Positions 44,262 through 55,250 of a DNA stretch of 64,000 bases are shown in pieces (the stretch's first letter is position 1; the number at the start of each line of letters is the position of its first letter). The stretch lies in the NCBI GenBank assembly GCA_947377285.1, contig CANCFT010000003.1, forward strand, positions 62,001 through 126,000, in the 5' to 3' direction. Both the position numbers and the translations under genes were made by a program. The DNA is from Bacteriovoracaceae bacterium. Lineage in GTDB: Bacteria; Bdellovibrionota; Bacteriovoracia; Bacteriovoracales; Bacteriovoracaceae. The notes beneath the pieces were generated by a model, which saw nothing but the letters and a program-made list of their open reading frames with translations, was not told where the DNA came from and made no database searches.

Positions 44262-44298
44262 TTATGAGTACTCATTCTTATATAATGAGTACTCATAA
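44262..44298. promoter_or_regulatory. Paired palindromic operator-like sites (ATGAGTACTCAT x2)
   Basis: Two identical perfect 12-base palindromes ATGAGTACTCAT at 44264-44275 and 44285-44296, centres 21 bases apart, that is two helical turns. The flanks make the whole element a perfect 15-base inverted repeat with a 7-base loop. On the minus strand a TATACT -10 (44261-44256) lies just downstream, placing the proximal site between -10 and -35 of the promoter for the 714-aa gene. This is the arrangement of a repressor dimer pair. It could also be a hairpin ending the atp transcript, but no T-tract follows on the minus strand. Confidence 0.7.
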
Positions 44299-44304
44299 GT
44301 ATTT

Positions 44305-44730
44305 TTATCGAGGTCTGGTAAATTCACCAATCTGAATACGGATTTTTGCTAGATCAAGCTTATGTTGATACTTTTCAATATCTTCCAACGTTAGACCATC
44401 AGTGTTTTTCAAATGCTCTTGAGCATTTTTTAAGGCAAGTTTTGCTCTTTCAACATCAACATCAGTATTTTCTTCTGCTGTATTTGAAAGGATGACAATT
44501 TTGTTTTCCAAAATTTTGCAAACACCTGTAGAAATGGCAAAGTTTCTATCGCCATAATCAGGACCACCAAAAACACTAAGTACTCCTGTCGCCAACTTAC
44601 TAACGATATGAGTATGTCCTTCGAGTACGTTAATTTGCCCGCGGACCGTTGGTATTAGCAACGATTCCGCAGGAATTCCTTTAGCAATAATTTTCGATGG
44701 CGTAAGGATATCAACTGTAAAATATTTCAT
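44305..44730 (-). CDS. atpC: F1 ATP synthase epsilon subunit
   Basis: 141 aa. FTVDILTPSKIIAKGIPAESLLIPTVRGQINVLEGHTHIVSKLATGVLSV is the N-terminal beta-sandwich; the C-terminus has the two-helix arm (ERAKLALKNAQEHL). Last gene of the atp operon, 23 bases after atpD. Confidence 0.97.
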   Translation of the reverse strand: MKYFTVDILTPSKIIAKGIPAESLLIPTVRGQINVLEGHTHIVSKLATGVLSVFGGPDYGDRNFAISTGVCKILENKIVILSNTAEENTDVDVERAKLALKNAQEHLKNTDGLTLEDIEKYQHKLDLAKIRIQIGEFTRPR

Positions 44731-44753
44731 TTGGGCAACCTAATCTCTTAAAA

Positions 44754-46190
<1,437 letters not shown>

Positions 46191-46196
46191 TTACTT

Positions 46197-47066
46197 TTAT
46201 CCGTTCAGAGACTCAGCTCCTGATACTACTTCTGATAACTCAGTTGTAATCGCAGCCTGTCTCTTTTTGTTCATTTTTATTGATAATGTTCTAATCGCTT
46301 TTTTACAGTTCGAAGAAGCTGAATCCATTGCACTCATTCTCGTACCGTGTTCAGCTGCAACCGCATCTAATAGTGCAGTGTAAAGCGTGCTGATATAAGT
46401 TTGAGGAATAAGTGTATTCAATATTTCCGTTGGATTTGGATCGTACTTAAAGTCGAATGGAAATTTTTCAGCCATCTCTTCTTTTTCTGATAAATCCATA
46501 GTCATTGGTAACATTTGTTTTACTTCTGGATCAAAGGAAAGAGCCGAGTGAAAAACATTGTATGCGACAAAGACTTTTCCAACTTCACCAGTTGTAAAAA
46601 GTTCTCCTAATTCAACTCCAACATGTTCCATCTCAATAAAAGTTGGTTCATTTTTAGCAAACGAATAAGTTTTGCCTTTATTGAAAGTTGTATCAAGTAG
46701 ATCTCTTACTTTTTTTCCAATGAAATAAATTTTTACTTCTAGGTTTGTTTCCAAAAGAAACTTTCTAACTTTTTTAGCAAGCTGAGAGTTGTACGATCCA
46801 CAAAGACCTTTATCGGAAGAAATAACTAGCAAAACTGCTTTGTTATTATCTTTCTTCTCATGCAAGTACTCATGGTCATAATCTTGAACTAGTGCTGAAA
46901 CAACTTTAATAGTTGATTCTAGCTCACGCGCGTATGGGCGAGAGTTCACGATATTTTGTTGAGCCTTTGCTAACTTTGCGGCCGAAACGAGCTTCATCGC
47001 TTGAGTAATTTTAGAAGTACTTTTGGTACTTTTAATTTTCTTTTTAAGCTCTTTAATATTCGCCAT
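46197..47066 (-). CDS. atpG: F1 ATP synthase gamma subunit
   Basis: 289 aa. N-terminal helix MANIKELKKKIKSTKSTSKITQAMKLVSAAKL, SDKGLCGSYNS, and the C-terminal helix HGTRMSAMDSASSNCKKAI with TTELSEVVSGAESL. Central stalk subunit. Between atpA and atpD as normal. Confidence 0.98.
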   Translation of the reverse strand: MANIKELKKKIKSTKSTSKITQAMKLVSAAKLAKAQQNIVNSRPYARELESTIKVVSALVQDYDHEYLHEKKDNNKAVLLVISSDKGLCGSYNSQLAKKVRKFLLETNLEVKIYFIGKKVRDLLDTTFNKGKTYSFAKNEPTFIEMEHVGVELGELFTTGEVGKVFVAYNVFHSALSFDPEVKQMLPMTMDLSEKEEMAEKFPFDFKYDPNPTEILNTLIPQTYISTLYTALLDAVAAEHGTRMSAMDSASSNCKKAIRTLSIKMNKKRQAAITTELSEVVSGAESLNG

Positions 47067-47101
47067 TATTTAATTCCTAATTTCAGTGTGTCCAATATCT
47101 C

Positions 47102-48610
47102 TTAGTATTTTTTTGTCACTAAGAAAGCTTTTACTGCTTCAAGGATTTTTGCTTCATTTCCACCAGAAATTTCTTTCGAGTTTTTAATTTCAGCCATTAA
47201 CTCCGCGTGTCTTGAGTGGAAAAATTCAAGAACATCTTTTTCTGCATTTCTAATTTTTGCAGTAGGAACAACGTCAAAGTATCCTTTTGTTGCAATTAAT
47301 ATTGAAACAGCTTGGTCTACAACATCAAATGGTGCGTATTGATCTTGCTTTAAAAGCTCAACCAATCTCTCCCCTCTATTTAACTGTCTTTTTGTCGCTT
47401 CATCTAAGTCAGATCCGAAAGCAGAGAAAGCAGCTAGCTCTCTGTACTGAGCAAGATCTAGACGAAGTGTACCAGCAACTTTTTTCATTGCTTTAATTTG
47501 AGCAGATCCACCAACGCGTGAAACTGAAAGACCAACGTTAACAGCTGGACGAATACCAGAGTTGAATAAATCAGACTCTAGGAAGATCTGGCCATCAGTG
47601 ATTGAAATTACGTTTGTAGGAATGTACGCCGAAACGTCACCTTCTTGAGTTTCAATAATTGGCAACGCTGTTAATGATCCAGCACCAAGAACGTCAGAAA
47701 CTTTACAAGCTCTTTCTAGTAATCTTGAGTGAAGGAAGAAAACGTCCCCTGGGAATGCTTCACGCCCTGGTGGACGACGAAGTAGAAGTGACATTTGTCT
47801 ATATGCTTGAGCTTGTTTTGTTAAATCGTCATACACGATAAGTGCGTGACGTTTACTGTCTCTATAGTATTCAGCCATTGTACATCCAGTGTATGGAGCA
47901 ATAAACTGCATAGGTGCAGAGGCAGAAGCTGTTGCTGAAACGATGATTGTATAATCAAGAGCGCCAGCATCTTTTAGTTTTTGTTGAACTTGTCTTACTG
48001 TAGATTGTTTTTGTCCAATCGCTACGTAAACACAAACAACATCTTTACCTTTTTGATTGATGATCGTGTCGATAGCAATGGCAGTTTTACCTGTTTTTCT
48101 ATCGCCAATGATTAGCTCTCTTTGTCCACGTCCAATTGGAATCATGGCGTCGATTGCTTTAAGACCAGTTTGAAGTGGCTCATGTACTGATTTTCTTGCG
48201 ATAATCCCTGGTGCCTTTACTTCTACTACTCTTGTTTCTTTTGATTTAATTTCACCCATACCATCGATTGGCTCACCGATTGCGTTTACTACTCGACCAA
48301 GTAGAGCGTCACCAACTGGTACACTTACGATTCTTTCGGTTCTCTTTACAGAGGTACCTTCTTTAATCGATTGGTCTTCCCCAAGAATGGCAATACCAAC
48401 GTTATTTGTTTCTAAGTTTAAAACCATTCCTGTTGTACCAGATGGGAACTCAACAAGTTCTCCGGCCATAACATTTTTTAACCCGAAAACGCGAGCAATC
48501 CCGTCTCCTACAGTTAATACAGTTCCAACTTCATCAACTTGAAGTCTTGTTTGAAAGTTAGAGATTCTTTCTTTAATAATACTTGTAATCTCTTCTGGAT
48601 TCATTGCCAT
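47102..48610 (-). CDS. atpA: F1 ATP synthase alpha subunit
   Basis: 502 aa. P-loop [45 protein letters not shown] and [21 protein letters not shown]. Regulatory/non-catalytic nucleotide-binding subunit. Starts 10 bases after atpH. Confidence 0.99.
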   Translation of the reverse strand: MAMNPEEITSIIKERISNFQTRLQVDEVGTVLTVGDGIARVFGLKNVMAGELVEFPSGTTGMVLNLETNNVGIAILGEDQSIKEGTSVKRTERIVSVPVGDALLGRVVNAIGEPIDGMGEIKSKETRVVEVKAPGIIARKSVHEPLQTGLKAIDAMIPIGRGQRELIIGDRKTGKTAIAIDTIINQKGKDVVCVYVAIGQKQSTVRQVQQKLKDAGALDYTIIVSATASASAPMQFIAPYTGCTMAEYYRDSKRHALIVYDDLTKQAQAYRQMSLLLRRPPGREAFPGDVFFLHSRLLERACKVSDVLGAGSLTALPIIETQEGDVSAYIPTNVISITDGQIFLESDLFNSGIRPAVNVGLSVSRVGGSAQIKAMKKVAGTLRLDLAQYRELAAFSAFGSDLDEATKRQLNRGERLVELLKQDQYAPFDVVDQAVSILIATKGYFDVVPTAKIRNAEKDVLEFFHSRHAELMAEIKNSKEISGGNEAKILEAVKAFLVTKKY

Positions 48611-48620
48611 TTTTTACCTC

Positions 48621-49160
48621 TTACGAATTTAAAACACTTTCTTTAAATTTTTCTAATTGATTTTCTAGAGTTGCATCTAACTGTAGGTCTTCAACTGTAA
48701 CTTTATATCCAGCTGAAACATTTTCATTTTTTTTGTATTCTAATATTGTTTCTTTTCCAAGTTTTGCTTGTAGATAATTTTTAAGGTTATCTTTGATGTT
48801 AGCTGGGATTGAATCTTCGCTTCCTTCAATAGTTCCTCTTAAAAATCCTTTTTTATGGTCGTCAATTACAATGACATTTTTAAATATCATTGGCATTAAT
48901 CCAATTCTTTTTTCTTGAATTAAAAAATGCATAAAGTTTTTTGTAATATTTGATAGTCCTAAATCAGCCATAACAACATCTAGAACACTTAATTTTTCTT
49001 CAGTTGTAAAAACTTCTAAAAAAAGTAATGTTTCAAGATTATTACTTTTATTAATCGTTTCAGTTAACTTTGTTAATTCAGACGCTAAGTCTAGCTTTAA
49101 CTCATCAGAGAGTTCAACTAGAGATTGTGCGTATGCTTTAGCGATAATTTGTTCTTTCAT
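48621..49160 (-). CDS. atpH: F1 ATP synthase delta subunit
   Basis: 179 aa, usual length. The N-terminal helical bundle starts IIAKAYAQSLVELSDEL, and the C-terminus ends with the family segment VSAGYKVTVEDLQLDATLENQLEKFKE. Connects F1 to the peripheral stalk. 21 bases after atpF. Confidence 0.94.
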   Translation of the reverse strand: MKEQIIAKAYAQSLVELSDELKLDLASELTKLTETINKSNNLETLLFLEVFTTEEKLSVLDVVMADLGLSNITKNFMHFLIQEKRIGLMPMIFKNVIVIDDHKKGFLRGTIEGSEDSIPANIKDNLKNYLQAKLGKETILEYKKNENVSAGYKVTVEDLQLDATLENQLEKFKESVLNS

Positions 49161-49181
49161 ATTATTCCTAATCTTTAACGA

Positions 49182-49727
49182 TTATCTAAGCTCAGAGACA
49201 ATTTTTTGAGTTGCTTTTACTTGAAATTCTTTATTGTTTTTGATTGTTGCCTGAGTCCCAGAAACAACCTTATTAATTAGGTCATGGTTTAACTGATCAA
49301 CCAATTCTGTTTTTTCACCAATTAATTTATTTTCTAAGTCTCTTTTCATTCTTACTATTACTGTTTGTGTTTCTTCGCTTTGGTTTTTAGCAAATTGAGT
49401 TGCATCGGTTGCGTACTCACCTACGATTTTTACAATTTCAGAATCCAGGTTTTTTATTTTTGATTGAAATTGGCTTAGTTTTTCTTCAGCATCTTTATTG
49501 TTTCTTGCAGCTGATTCCATTAATGATTTAACATCTTCTGCTTGCTTGTTAAATTTTTCTCTCAACGGTTTTACAACTTTAGAGAGAATTGCTAGTAAAA
49601 TTATAAAATTTATAAACGGATATTTTAAATCCCAAATAGATGCTTCATGGTGAGCAGCTTCTTCGCTGGCCATAGCGATTGATACAAATGATGTCGTAAA
49701 ATATAAATAATAAATTATCTTTTTCAC
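49182..49727 (-). CDS. atpF: F0 ATP synthase b subunit (with N-terminal signal)
   Basis: 181 aa. It begins with a signal-peptide-like segment (KKIIYYLYFTTSFVSIAMAS), then the membrane anchor YPFINFIILLAILSKVV and a long charged coiled coil. b subunits with a leading signal are common in delta-proteobacteria-like lineages. Peripheral stalk. 9 bases after the b' gene. Confidence 0.9.
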   Translation of the reverse strand: MKKIIYYLYFTTSFVSIAMASEEAAHHEASIWDLKYPFINFIILLAILSKVVKPLREKFNKQAEDVKSLMESAARNNKDAEEKLSQFQSKIKNLDSEIVKIVGEYATDATQFAKNQSEETQTVIVRMKRDLENKLIGEKTELVDQLNHDLINKVVSGTQATIKNNKEFQVKATQKIVSELR

Positions 49728-49736
49728 TAGTATTCC

Positions 49737-50180
49737 TTATTTAGTCAGCTTTTCAACAAGATTGCCCGCGAGTTTATCTGCTTCGGCCATTATCTGAGTT
49801 CTTTTTTCTGCCATTTCATTATGTATTTTTGATTTTCTATCTTCGTATTCAGAGTTCATTTTCTCTTCAAGATCTTTCAAAATTAGTCTTTCTTTATTCA
49901 AAACATCGTTTTTCTTTTTTTGTGCGATATCTTGTGAGTCTTGATGAGTCTTTTCGATTTTAGCTTTGTATTGCTCAGCTAAGTCTTCTGCTTTTTTATA
50001 AATATTATGAGCTTGAGATTCAAGTTTTGTCGTTTTGCTTTCTCTCAATTCTAAAACTTCTTGCATTCTTCTAAAGAGTAACGGAGCTAGAGTATTAAAA
50101 AATACAAGTAGGAATCCAAATTGAATGAGAACTGTTTGATCGATTTTGAGAGCTCTTAATATAATTAAAATCGTATCCAT
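49737..50180 (-). CDS. atpF': F0 ATP synthase b' subunit
   Basis: 147 aa. One N-terminal membrane helix (DQTVLIQFGFLLVFFNTLAPLLF) followed by a long coiled coil rich in Lys/Glu. It is paired with the b gene behind it and heads the atp operon. The a and c subunit genes are not in front of it; a bactofilin is. A TTGACG/TATTCA pair about 100 bases upstream may be the operon promoter. Confidence 0.9.
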   Translation of the reverse strand: MDTILIILRALKIDQTVLIQFGFLLVFFNTLAPLLFRRMQEVLELRESKTTKLESQAHNIYKKAEDLAEQYKAKIEKTHQDSQDIAQKKKNDVLNKERLILKDLEEKMNSEYEDRKSKIHNEMAEKRTQIMAEADKLAGNLVEKLTK

Positions 50181-50350
50181 TGGCTTATAGAACTCCTACA
50201 ACTCAAGGTTATTTTTTGCCTTCGCGTTTCAGCACAAAGTTTTTGAAAATAAAACAGTGTATTGTGAATATTTTTTTCACTTATGAATAATGTTTTAAGC
50301 GGTTATCGTCAAGGAAGATTTAAGAATTTTGTAACATAACGCTATTCGAC

Positions 50351-50695
50351 TTAAGACGTTTTCTTATCGCGCATTTTTGTTGTACCGTGAAAGATTACGC
50401 CCTCTTCCACAATGAGACTCGGCGTTGTAATGATACCTTCAAATCTTGCGGGTTTTAATATTTCAACGCGTGAACTTGCCTTAATATTGCCTTTTACTGA
50501 ACCGGCTATAATTATAATATTTGCGTTAATATCAGCATTGATGATGGCGCCTTCAGAAATGACCACTGTGTCGTTTGAAAATACACTACCATTAACAATG
50601 CCAGCTATTCTGGCCGTTCCATTGAATGATAAGTTTCCTTCAAATTTACAACCCTCTTCAATGATGGCAGAAACTTCGCCGCGTCTTCTCTTCAT
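50351..50695 (-). CDS. Bactofilin
   Basis: 114 aa. Right-handed beta-helix core with short repeating turns (GTARIAGIVNGSVFSND, ADINANIIIIAGSVKGNIKASSRVEI), as in BacA/BacM; short basic N-terminus. Self-assembling cytoskeletal filament acting at the membrane in shape or chromosome positioning. Lies between parB and the atp operon; in myxobacteria bactofilins also sit near par genes. AAGGA precedes the ATG. Confidence 0.93.
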   Translation of the reverse strand: MKRRRGEVSAIIEEGCKFEGNLSFNGTARIAGIVNGSVFSNDTVVISEGAIINADINANIIIIAGSVKGNIKASSRVEILKPARFEGIITTPSLIVEEGVIFHGTTKMRDKKTS

Positions 50696-50785
50696 GGTTC
50701 ATCCTTGATTTCGATTTTGGTTCTATAGGGGCAGTCATTTTTAAAGACTCTCTACTAACCTAGCTCTTGTCTTTCATAGACTATT

Positions 50786-51730
50786 CTATTTCGATAATAG
50801 AAATTCGTAAATATCGTTAAATTCTGCTTCATTGCTATATTTTAAAACAATATGGCCGGATCCATTTTTTCCTGAATTTATTCCAAAGTGGTATCCAGTT
50901 TTATGTTCTAGAGTCTTTCTAAATTGATCAAGTTTTTCATCAAAAAATGGATTTTTTCGAGTAACTTTCTCTTTAACAGGCTTTTTAGCCTTAATTTCAT
51001 TTTCTAAATCACGTACAGACCAATTACTAGATACCGCCAAATTAGCGAGTCTAATAGCATCCTCACGCTCTTTAACAGCTGCTAAAATTTTAGCGTGTCC
51101 CAAGCTCAACATTTCTTTTTGCAATAGATCGATTACTGGACGAGGTAGATTAAGTATTCTTAAAAAGTTCGCAACACTTGATCTTTCTTTTCCTAATTTT
51201 TTAGCAACATCTTCCTGAGTTAATTTGTATTCATTCATTAGTTGATAGTAAGCCAACGCCTCTTCAACACAGTTTAAATCAGATCGTTGAACGTTTTCGA
51301 TGATTGCCATAATCATCTTTTCTCTTTCAGTCGCTCTTTTTACGACAACAGGCACTTGCCCTAGACCTGCTTTTTTTGCAGCTCTTAATCTTCTTTCTCC
51401 TGCGATCAGTTCGTATTGTCCATTTTCCATTTCTGCTACAATTAGCGGTTGAATAATTCCGTTTTCTTTAATTGATTCTGAAAGTTCTTCTAGGTCTTTT
51501 TCTTTAAAAATTTTTCTAGGCTGATTGGGATTTGTTTTAATAGATGTTACATCAATTAAAAGGGGCGTATTTTCGTAGCGAATTTCTATTTCTTTTTCGT
51601 GCTCTACTTCTTCACCTTGGTCGTTCTGATTACCAAATTTATTATGATAAGTTTGTTGTACAACTGATTGAGGAGTGGACTCCTGTAAAAGTGAAGCGAT
51701 CCCTTTTCCCAATGCTAATTTCTTCGCCAT
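50786..51730 (-). CDS. parB: Chromosome partition protein ParB
   Basis: 314 aa. N-terminal basic start (ALGKGIASLL), the CTPase/DNA motif LIAGERRLRAAKKAG, NVQRSDLNCVEEALAY, the HTH LTQEDVAKKLGKERSSVANFLRIL and a C-terminal dimerisation domain. It binds parS and loads SMC. Follows parA by 24 bases. Two parS-like sites lie within 3.5 kb. Confidence 0.98.
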   Translation of the reverse strand: MAKKLALGKGIASLLQESTPQSVVQQTYHNKFGNQNDQGEEVEHEKEIEIRYENTPLLIDVTSIKTNPNQPRKIFKEKDLEELSESIKENGIIQPLIVAEMENGQYELIAGERRLRAAKKAGLGQVPVVVKRATEREKMIMAIIENVQRSDLNCVEEALAYYQLMNEYKLTQEDVAKKLGKERSSVANFLRILNLPRPVIDLLQKEMLSLGHAKILAAVKEREDAIRLANLAVSSNWSVRDLENEIKAKKPVKEKVTRKNPFFDEKLDQFRKTLEHKTGYHFGINSGKNGSGHIVLKYSNEAEFNDIYEFLLSK

Positions 51731-51754
51731 ATAAACTCCGTTACTTTTTTATTT

Positions 51755-52645
51755 TTAAGGATGCATTCCGTTCGTATTGATAGATTCAATATTGGGAATT
51801 AAATTTAGCAAAACTTCTTCAGGTAAGACTTCTGCATTATTTTTAACTTCATTTGAATTTTCTTTTGACTTACCCTTGAAGCGCTCTTTTAAAATGAGTT
51901 CTTTTGCTAAAGCCAAATAAGCCTCGCTACCTTTTGATTCGATATCATAAAGAATAATTGGTTTACCAAATGAAGGACATTCCGCTAGCTTTACATTTCT
52001 CGGTATTATAGTTTCAAAAACAACATCGCCAAAATGTGTTTTAATTTCGTTGGCAACTTGTTTATGTAGACCCGAACGAGAATCATACATAGTTAACAAA
52101 ATTCCATCTAATTCTAAATCTGGATTTAGAGAAGATCTAATGAGTTTTACTGTATTTAATAATTGAGCTAAACCTTCCATTGCTAAAAATTCTGTTTGCA
52201 TTGGAACAATATAAGAATGAGCTGCATTTAATGCATTCACAGTTAACAGTCCCAAAGATGGCGGGCAATCGATAATGATATAATCATAATCTTTTTCAAT
52301 TGCCTTAAAGGCATTTTTTAATTTTGATTCGCGAGCAAACAAACTCACCAATTCTATTTCTGCCCCTGATAAATTATTATCTGACGGACAAATATCAAAA
52401 TATGGAAGTTCTGATTCATAAATAGCTTCTTTTAATCCTATTTGACCAATTAGTGCATGGTAAATATTTTTACCAGCAAATTTATCTTTAGAGAGTCCAA
52501 TACTAATACTTCCGTTACCCTGTGGATCCAGGTCTATTAGTAGAGTCTTTTTCTCGGCTACTGCTAGACACGCTGCCAAATTTACAGAAGAAGTTGTTTT
52601 ACCAACGCCACCCTTTTGGTTCATCATCGCAATAATTTTAGCCAT
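51755..52645 (-). CDS. parA: Chromosome partition ATPase ParA (Soj)
   Basis: 296 aa. Deviant Walker A MNQKGGVGKTTSSVNLAA, LLIDLDPQGNGS, IIDCPPSLGLLTVNAL. A tail of about 40 charged residues (GKSKENSNEVKNNAEVLPEE) extends the usual ParA and is poorly conserved in kind. Moves the origin with ParB. Precedes parB, follows rsmG by 52 bases. Confidence 0.98.
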   Translation of the reverse strand: MAKIIAMMNQKGGVGKTTSSVNLAACLAVAEKKTLLIDLDPQGNGSISIGLSKDKFAGKNIYHALIGQIGLKEAIYESELPYFDICPSDNNLSGAEIELVSLFARESKLKNAFKAIEKDYDYIIIDCPPSLGLLTVNALNAAHSYIVPMQTEFLAMEGLAQLLNTVKLIRSSLNPDLELDGILLTMYDSRSGLHKQVANEIKTHFGDVVFETIIPRNVKLAECPSFGKPIILYDIESKGSEAYLALAKELILKERFKGKSKENSNEVKNNAEVLPEEVLLNLIPNIESINTNGMHP

Positions 52646-52697
52646 TTAAGTTTCCTTTTTTACTTTTATTATTGTCTATTTATACCGTTTTATTTTT

Positions 52698-53336
52698 TTA
52701 AAGTAACTCAGAAAATTTATTAATTTTTTCCGTCTGCATTGTTCCACGTAGAACTTTTCTGTTTTTGAAACCTAATAGCAGTCGTCCCTCTGTTCCAGAC
52801 ACATCATAAGATTTCTCTTCAATTAATTCCCAATTACTCTCAAGCATATCTTCTATATCTTCTAATTCATAAAAATTTGGGCCTTTATAAAAAAAGACAT
52901 AGAGAGTTTTATTGGTTCTTAACAAAGGAAGATATTCTGAAACTTTGCCCACTGCTTTAAAAGTTAAAACTGCATCAACATCAAAATCAATAGTCTCTAA
53001 TCTCTGATGCTTTAATTTGACATTTTTTAATCCTAAACTATTTGCAATTTTTTGTACCGCTTGTACTTTTTTTGCTCTGGCGTCAAAACCAATAAATTTT
53101 TTATCAGGATTTGCGAAAGCTAATGGAAGAATGGGAAATCCACCACCAAAACCAACATCAACTAAAAGCTTTGTCGACTCCAGTGCATTTTTAAAAACCT
53201 TGCTTTCGGTTAGTGGAAGAATTGAATCAATGATTTGTTTTTGATAAAACTCTTCAGGACTTTCAATTCTTGTTAAATTAATACCGGCAAATTCACCAGT
53301 TAATAGATTTAGGTAGTTTTGGCTAAATTCTTTCAT
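52698..53336 (-). CDS. rsmG: 16S rRNA (guanine-527-N7)-methyltransferase
   Basis: 212 aa. The SAM-binding loop VDVGFGGGFPILPLAFANPDKKFIGFDARAKK is clear, and the general GidB fold follows. It methylates G527 of 16S rRNA. Its ATG overlaps the mnmG stop by one base. The parS-like site at 52740 lies inside its last codons (VLRGTM). Confidence 0.95.
   Translation of the reverse strand: MKEFSQNYLNLLTGEFAGINLTRIESPEEFYQKQIIDSILPLTESKVFKNALESTKLLVDVGFGGGFPILPLAFANPDKKFIGFDARAKKVQAVQKIANSLGLKNVKLKHQRLETIDFDVDAVLTFKAVGKVSEYLPLLRTNKTLYVFFYKGPNFYELEDIEDMLESNWELIEEKSYDVSGTEGRLLLGFKNRKVLRGTMQTEKINKFSELL
52740..52754. promoter_or_regulatory. parS-like site inside rsmG
   Basis: TGTTCCACGTAGAAC, one base from a perfect parS palindrome of the GTTCCACGTGGAAC type. 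Located 1 kb from parB, in the coding sequence of rsmG. Same asymmetric core as the site at 55192. Confidence 0.75.
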
Positions 53337-55189
53337 TAAATTATGTTTCCGGCCACGTAGGCTAAGGTAGCGGGTCTAATTCCTTCAATTCTCTGCAATT
53401 GGGCAAAAGTTTCAGGTTTTATGGTTTTTATTCTTAATTTACATTCAAATGATATATTTTTAGAATCAGATAAAATTTGCCAATTGAGCTTCTTCGCCCC
53501 TAACCTATTTATTTTTTCTGACTCAATAACAGCACGGTCGATATAGCCTTCATATTTTACGGCAATTGCGACTGTTCGAATAACATCATAAGAAAAATTG
53601 ATTCCCAATCTTTTGGTTTCATCACCAAGAACTACAACAGGATTATTTTCTGGTCTTTTTAACAGTTCCTTAAAGCTAATGTTAATTTCAAGCGGTCCAT
53701 AATTCATTTTTTGAAAATATTCTTTCATTTTTGGCGAGGTATAAATCATGGTCGAGTCCACCAACCTTGAAAGCAAGTCTACTTCAACAAGAAATTCTTC
53801 TTGATAGCTATCTATTGGTGAATTTAAACCAAGAATTTGTCGATATTTATTAATTCTTAAAATTGTATTATCTTCTCTAACATATAATCTATTTTCTGAG
53901 CGTGCAGTAAACAGCCTGTATGGCTCATCTCGCTTATTTGAAACCAAATCCTCTACCATGACCCCAATATAGGAATCATTTCTGTCTAAAATTAACTCAT
54001 TTTTGCCCAATACAGACAAGCTAGCATTAATTCCGGCCATAATTCCTTGCCCTGCTGCTTCTTCGTAACCCGAGGTACCACAAACCTGACCAGCGAAATA
54101 TAATCCTGGAATAGATACATATTCAAGTGCTCTCGACAATTGAGATGTATCAATAACATCATACTCAACTGCGTACCCATGAATGAGAATTTTTGCATTT
54201 TCAAGTCCTGAAATGGTCTGAATAAAGCTTTCTTGGACATCTTTTGGTAAGGAAGTTGAAATACCATTGGGATAAATTGTTTCCAATTCTAAACCCTCTG
54301 GCTCTATAAAGACATGATGTATATCTTTATCTACATATCTGAAGGCTTTATCTTCTATACTTGGACAATATCTAGGACCAATACCTTTGATTTGACCATT
54401 AAATATAGGTGATCGCTCTTTATTGGCCCTTATAATAGTTAGTGTTTTCTCATTTGTTCGAGTTAAATAACAAGAAACCTGCTTAGACTCTCTGGAAAAA
54501 GGCAAATTTAGCGAATGAAAATTTCTTGTCTCGCTATCGCTAAGTTGTGGATCCATTTTCGAATAATCAATTGTATTTTTATCAAGTCGTGGTGGAGTTC
54601 CAGTTTTAAATCTATTTGGCTCTGTTTTAATTTCCTTAAATAAGTCATTCAAACCTAAAGAATTTGCGCAATCAACTCTTCCGCCAGGTTTTTGCTCTTC
54701 TCCTGTGTGTAGTTTTCCATTTAAAAATGTACCAGTTGTAACTATAACTTTTTTTGCAAAATATATATTTGAAGTGGAAGTTTGGACAATAAAGGCATCA
54801 TCATTCTTTGAAACATTTGAAACCATTTCTCTAATGATCACAATATTATTTTTTTGAGATAAAATCTCTTCAGCATATTTTGAGTACAAGTCTTTATCAA
54901 TTTGAACCCTGGTTGACTGAACAGCGAAACCTTTTGACTCATTTAATGTTCTGAATTGTATTCCTGCTTTATCAGCAAGAATTCCCATTAAGCCACCTAG
55001 CGCATCTATTTCTCTAACAACTTGTCCCTTTCCTACTCCCCCGATTGCCGGGTTACATGGAGCTGAAGCCAAGGAAGAGTTTGGAGAAGAGAGAATCGCC
55101 ACACTTAAATTAAACTGAGATGAGATCCAAGCTGCTTCAGTTCCAGCATGACCGCCACCAATAATTAAAACATCAAAAAAGTTTTTCAT
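53336..55189 (-). CDS. mnmG: tRNA uridine-5-carboxymethylaminomethyl synthesis FAD enzyme MnmG
   Basis: 617 aa, usual length. FAD-binding GGGHAGTEAAWISSQ, PCNPAIGGVGKGQVVREIDALGG, FKTGTPPRL with the GTPPR motif, and GPRYCPSIEDK. Works with MnmE to modify U34 in tRNAs. 61 bases after mnmE; the parS-like site lies just before its ATG. Confidence 0.99.
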   Translation of the reverse strand: MKNFFDVLIIGGGHAGTEAAWISSQFNLSVAILSSPNSSLASAPCNPAIGGVGKGQVVREIDALGGLMGILADKAGIQFRTLNESKGFAVQSTRVQIDKDLYSKYAEEILSQKNNIVIIREMVSNVSKNDDAFIVQTSTSNIYFAKKVIVTTGTFLNGKLHTGEEQKPGGRVDCANSLGLNDLFKEIKTEPNRFKTGTPPRLDKNTIDYSKMDPQLSDSETRNFHSLNLPFSRESKQVSCYLTRTNEKTLTIIRANKERSPIFNGQIKGIGPRYCPSIEDKAFRYVDKDIHHVFIEPEGLELETIYPNGISTSLPKDVQESFIQTISGLENAKILIHGYAVEYDVIDTSQLSRALEYVSIPGLYFAGQVCGTSGYEEAAGQGIMAGINASLSVLGKNELILDRNDSYIGVMVEDLVSNKRDEPYRLFTARSENRLYVREDNTILRINKYRQILGLNSPIDSYQEEFLVEVDLLSRLVDSTMIYTSPKMKEYFQKMNYGPLEINISFKELLKRPENNPVVVLGDETKRLGINFSYDVIRTVAIAVKYEGYIDRAVIESEKINRLGAKKLNWQILSDSKNISFECKLRIKTIKPETFAQLQRIEGIRPATLAYVAGNII

Positions 55190-55191
55190 TT

Positions 55192-55207
55192 TGTTCCACG
55201 TAGAACA
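55192..55207. promoter_or_regulatory. parS-like site in the mnmG leader
   Basis: TGTTCCACGTAGAACA, identical to the other site in its 14-base core and one base from a perfect palindrome. It covers the ribosome binding region of mnmG, so ParB spreading here could touch mnmG expression. Confidence 0.8.
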
Positions 55208-55250
55208 TTGTTAATTAGAAAACATAAGTAATATAAAAATTCAAAAAAGA

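Noticed and set aside
44114-44296. 60-aa minus-strand ORF starting in the palindromes
   Set aside because: The ATG codons come from the ATGAGTACTCAT sites; no homology, out of frame with the exported gene and overlapping its start.
44262-44298. Rho-independent terminator of the atp operon
   Set aside because: A perfect stem exists but it is A+T-rich and is not followed by a T-tract on the atp strand; the double palindrome fits operators better. Not fully excluded.
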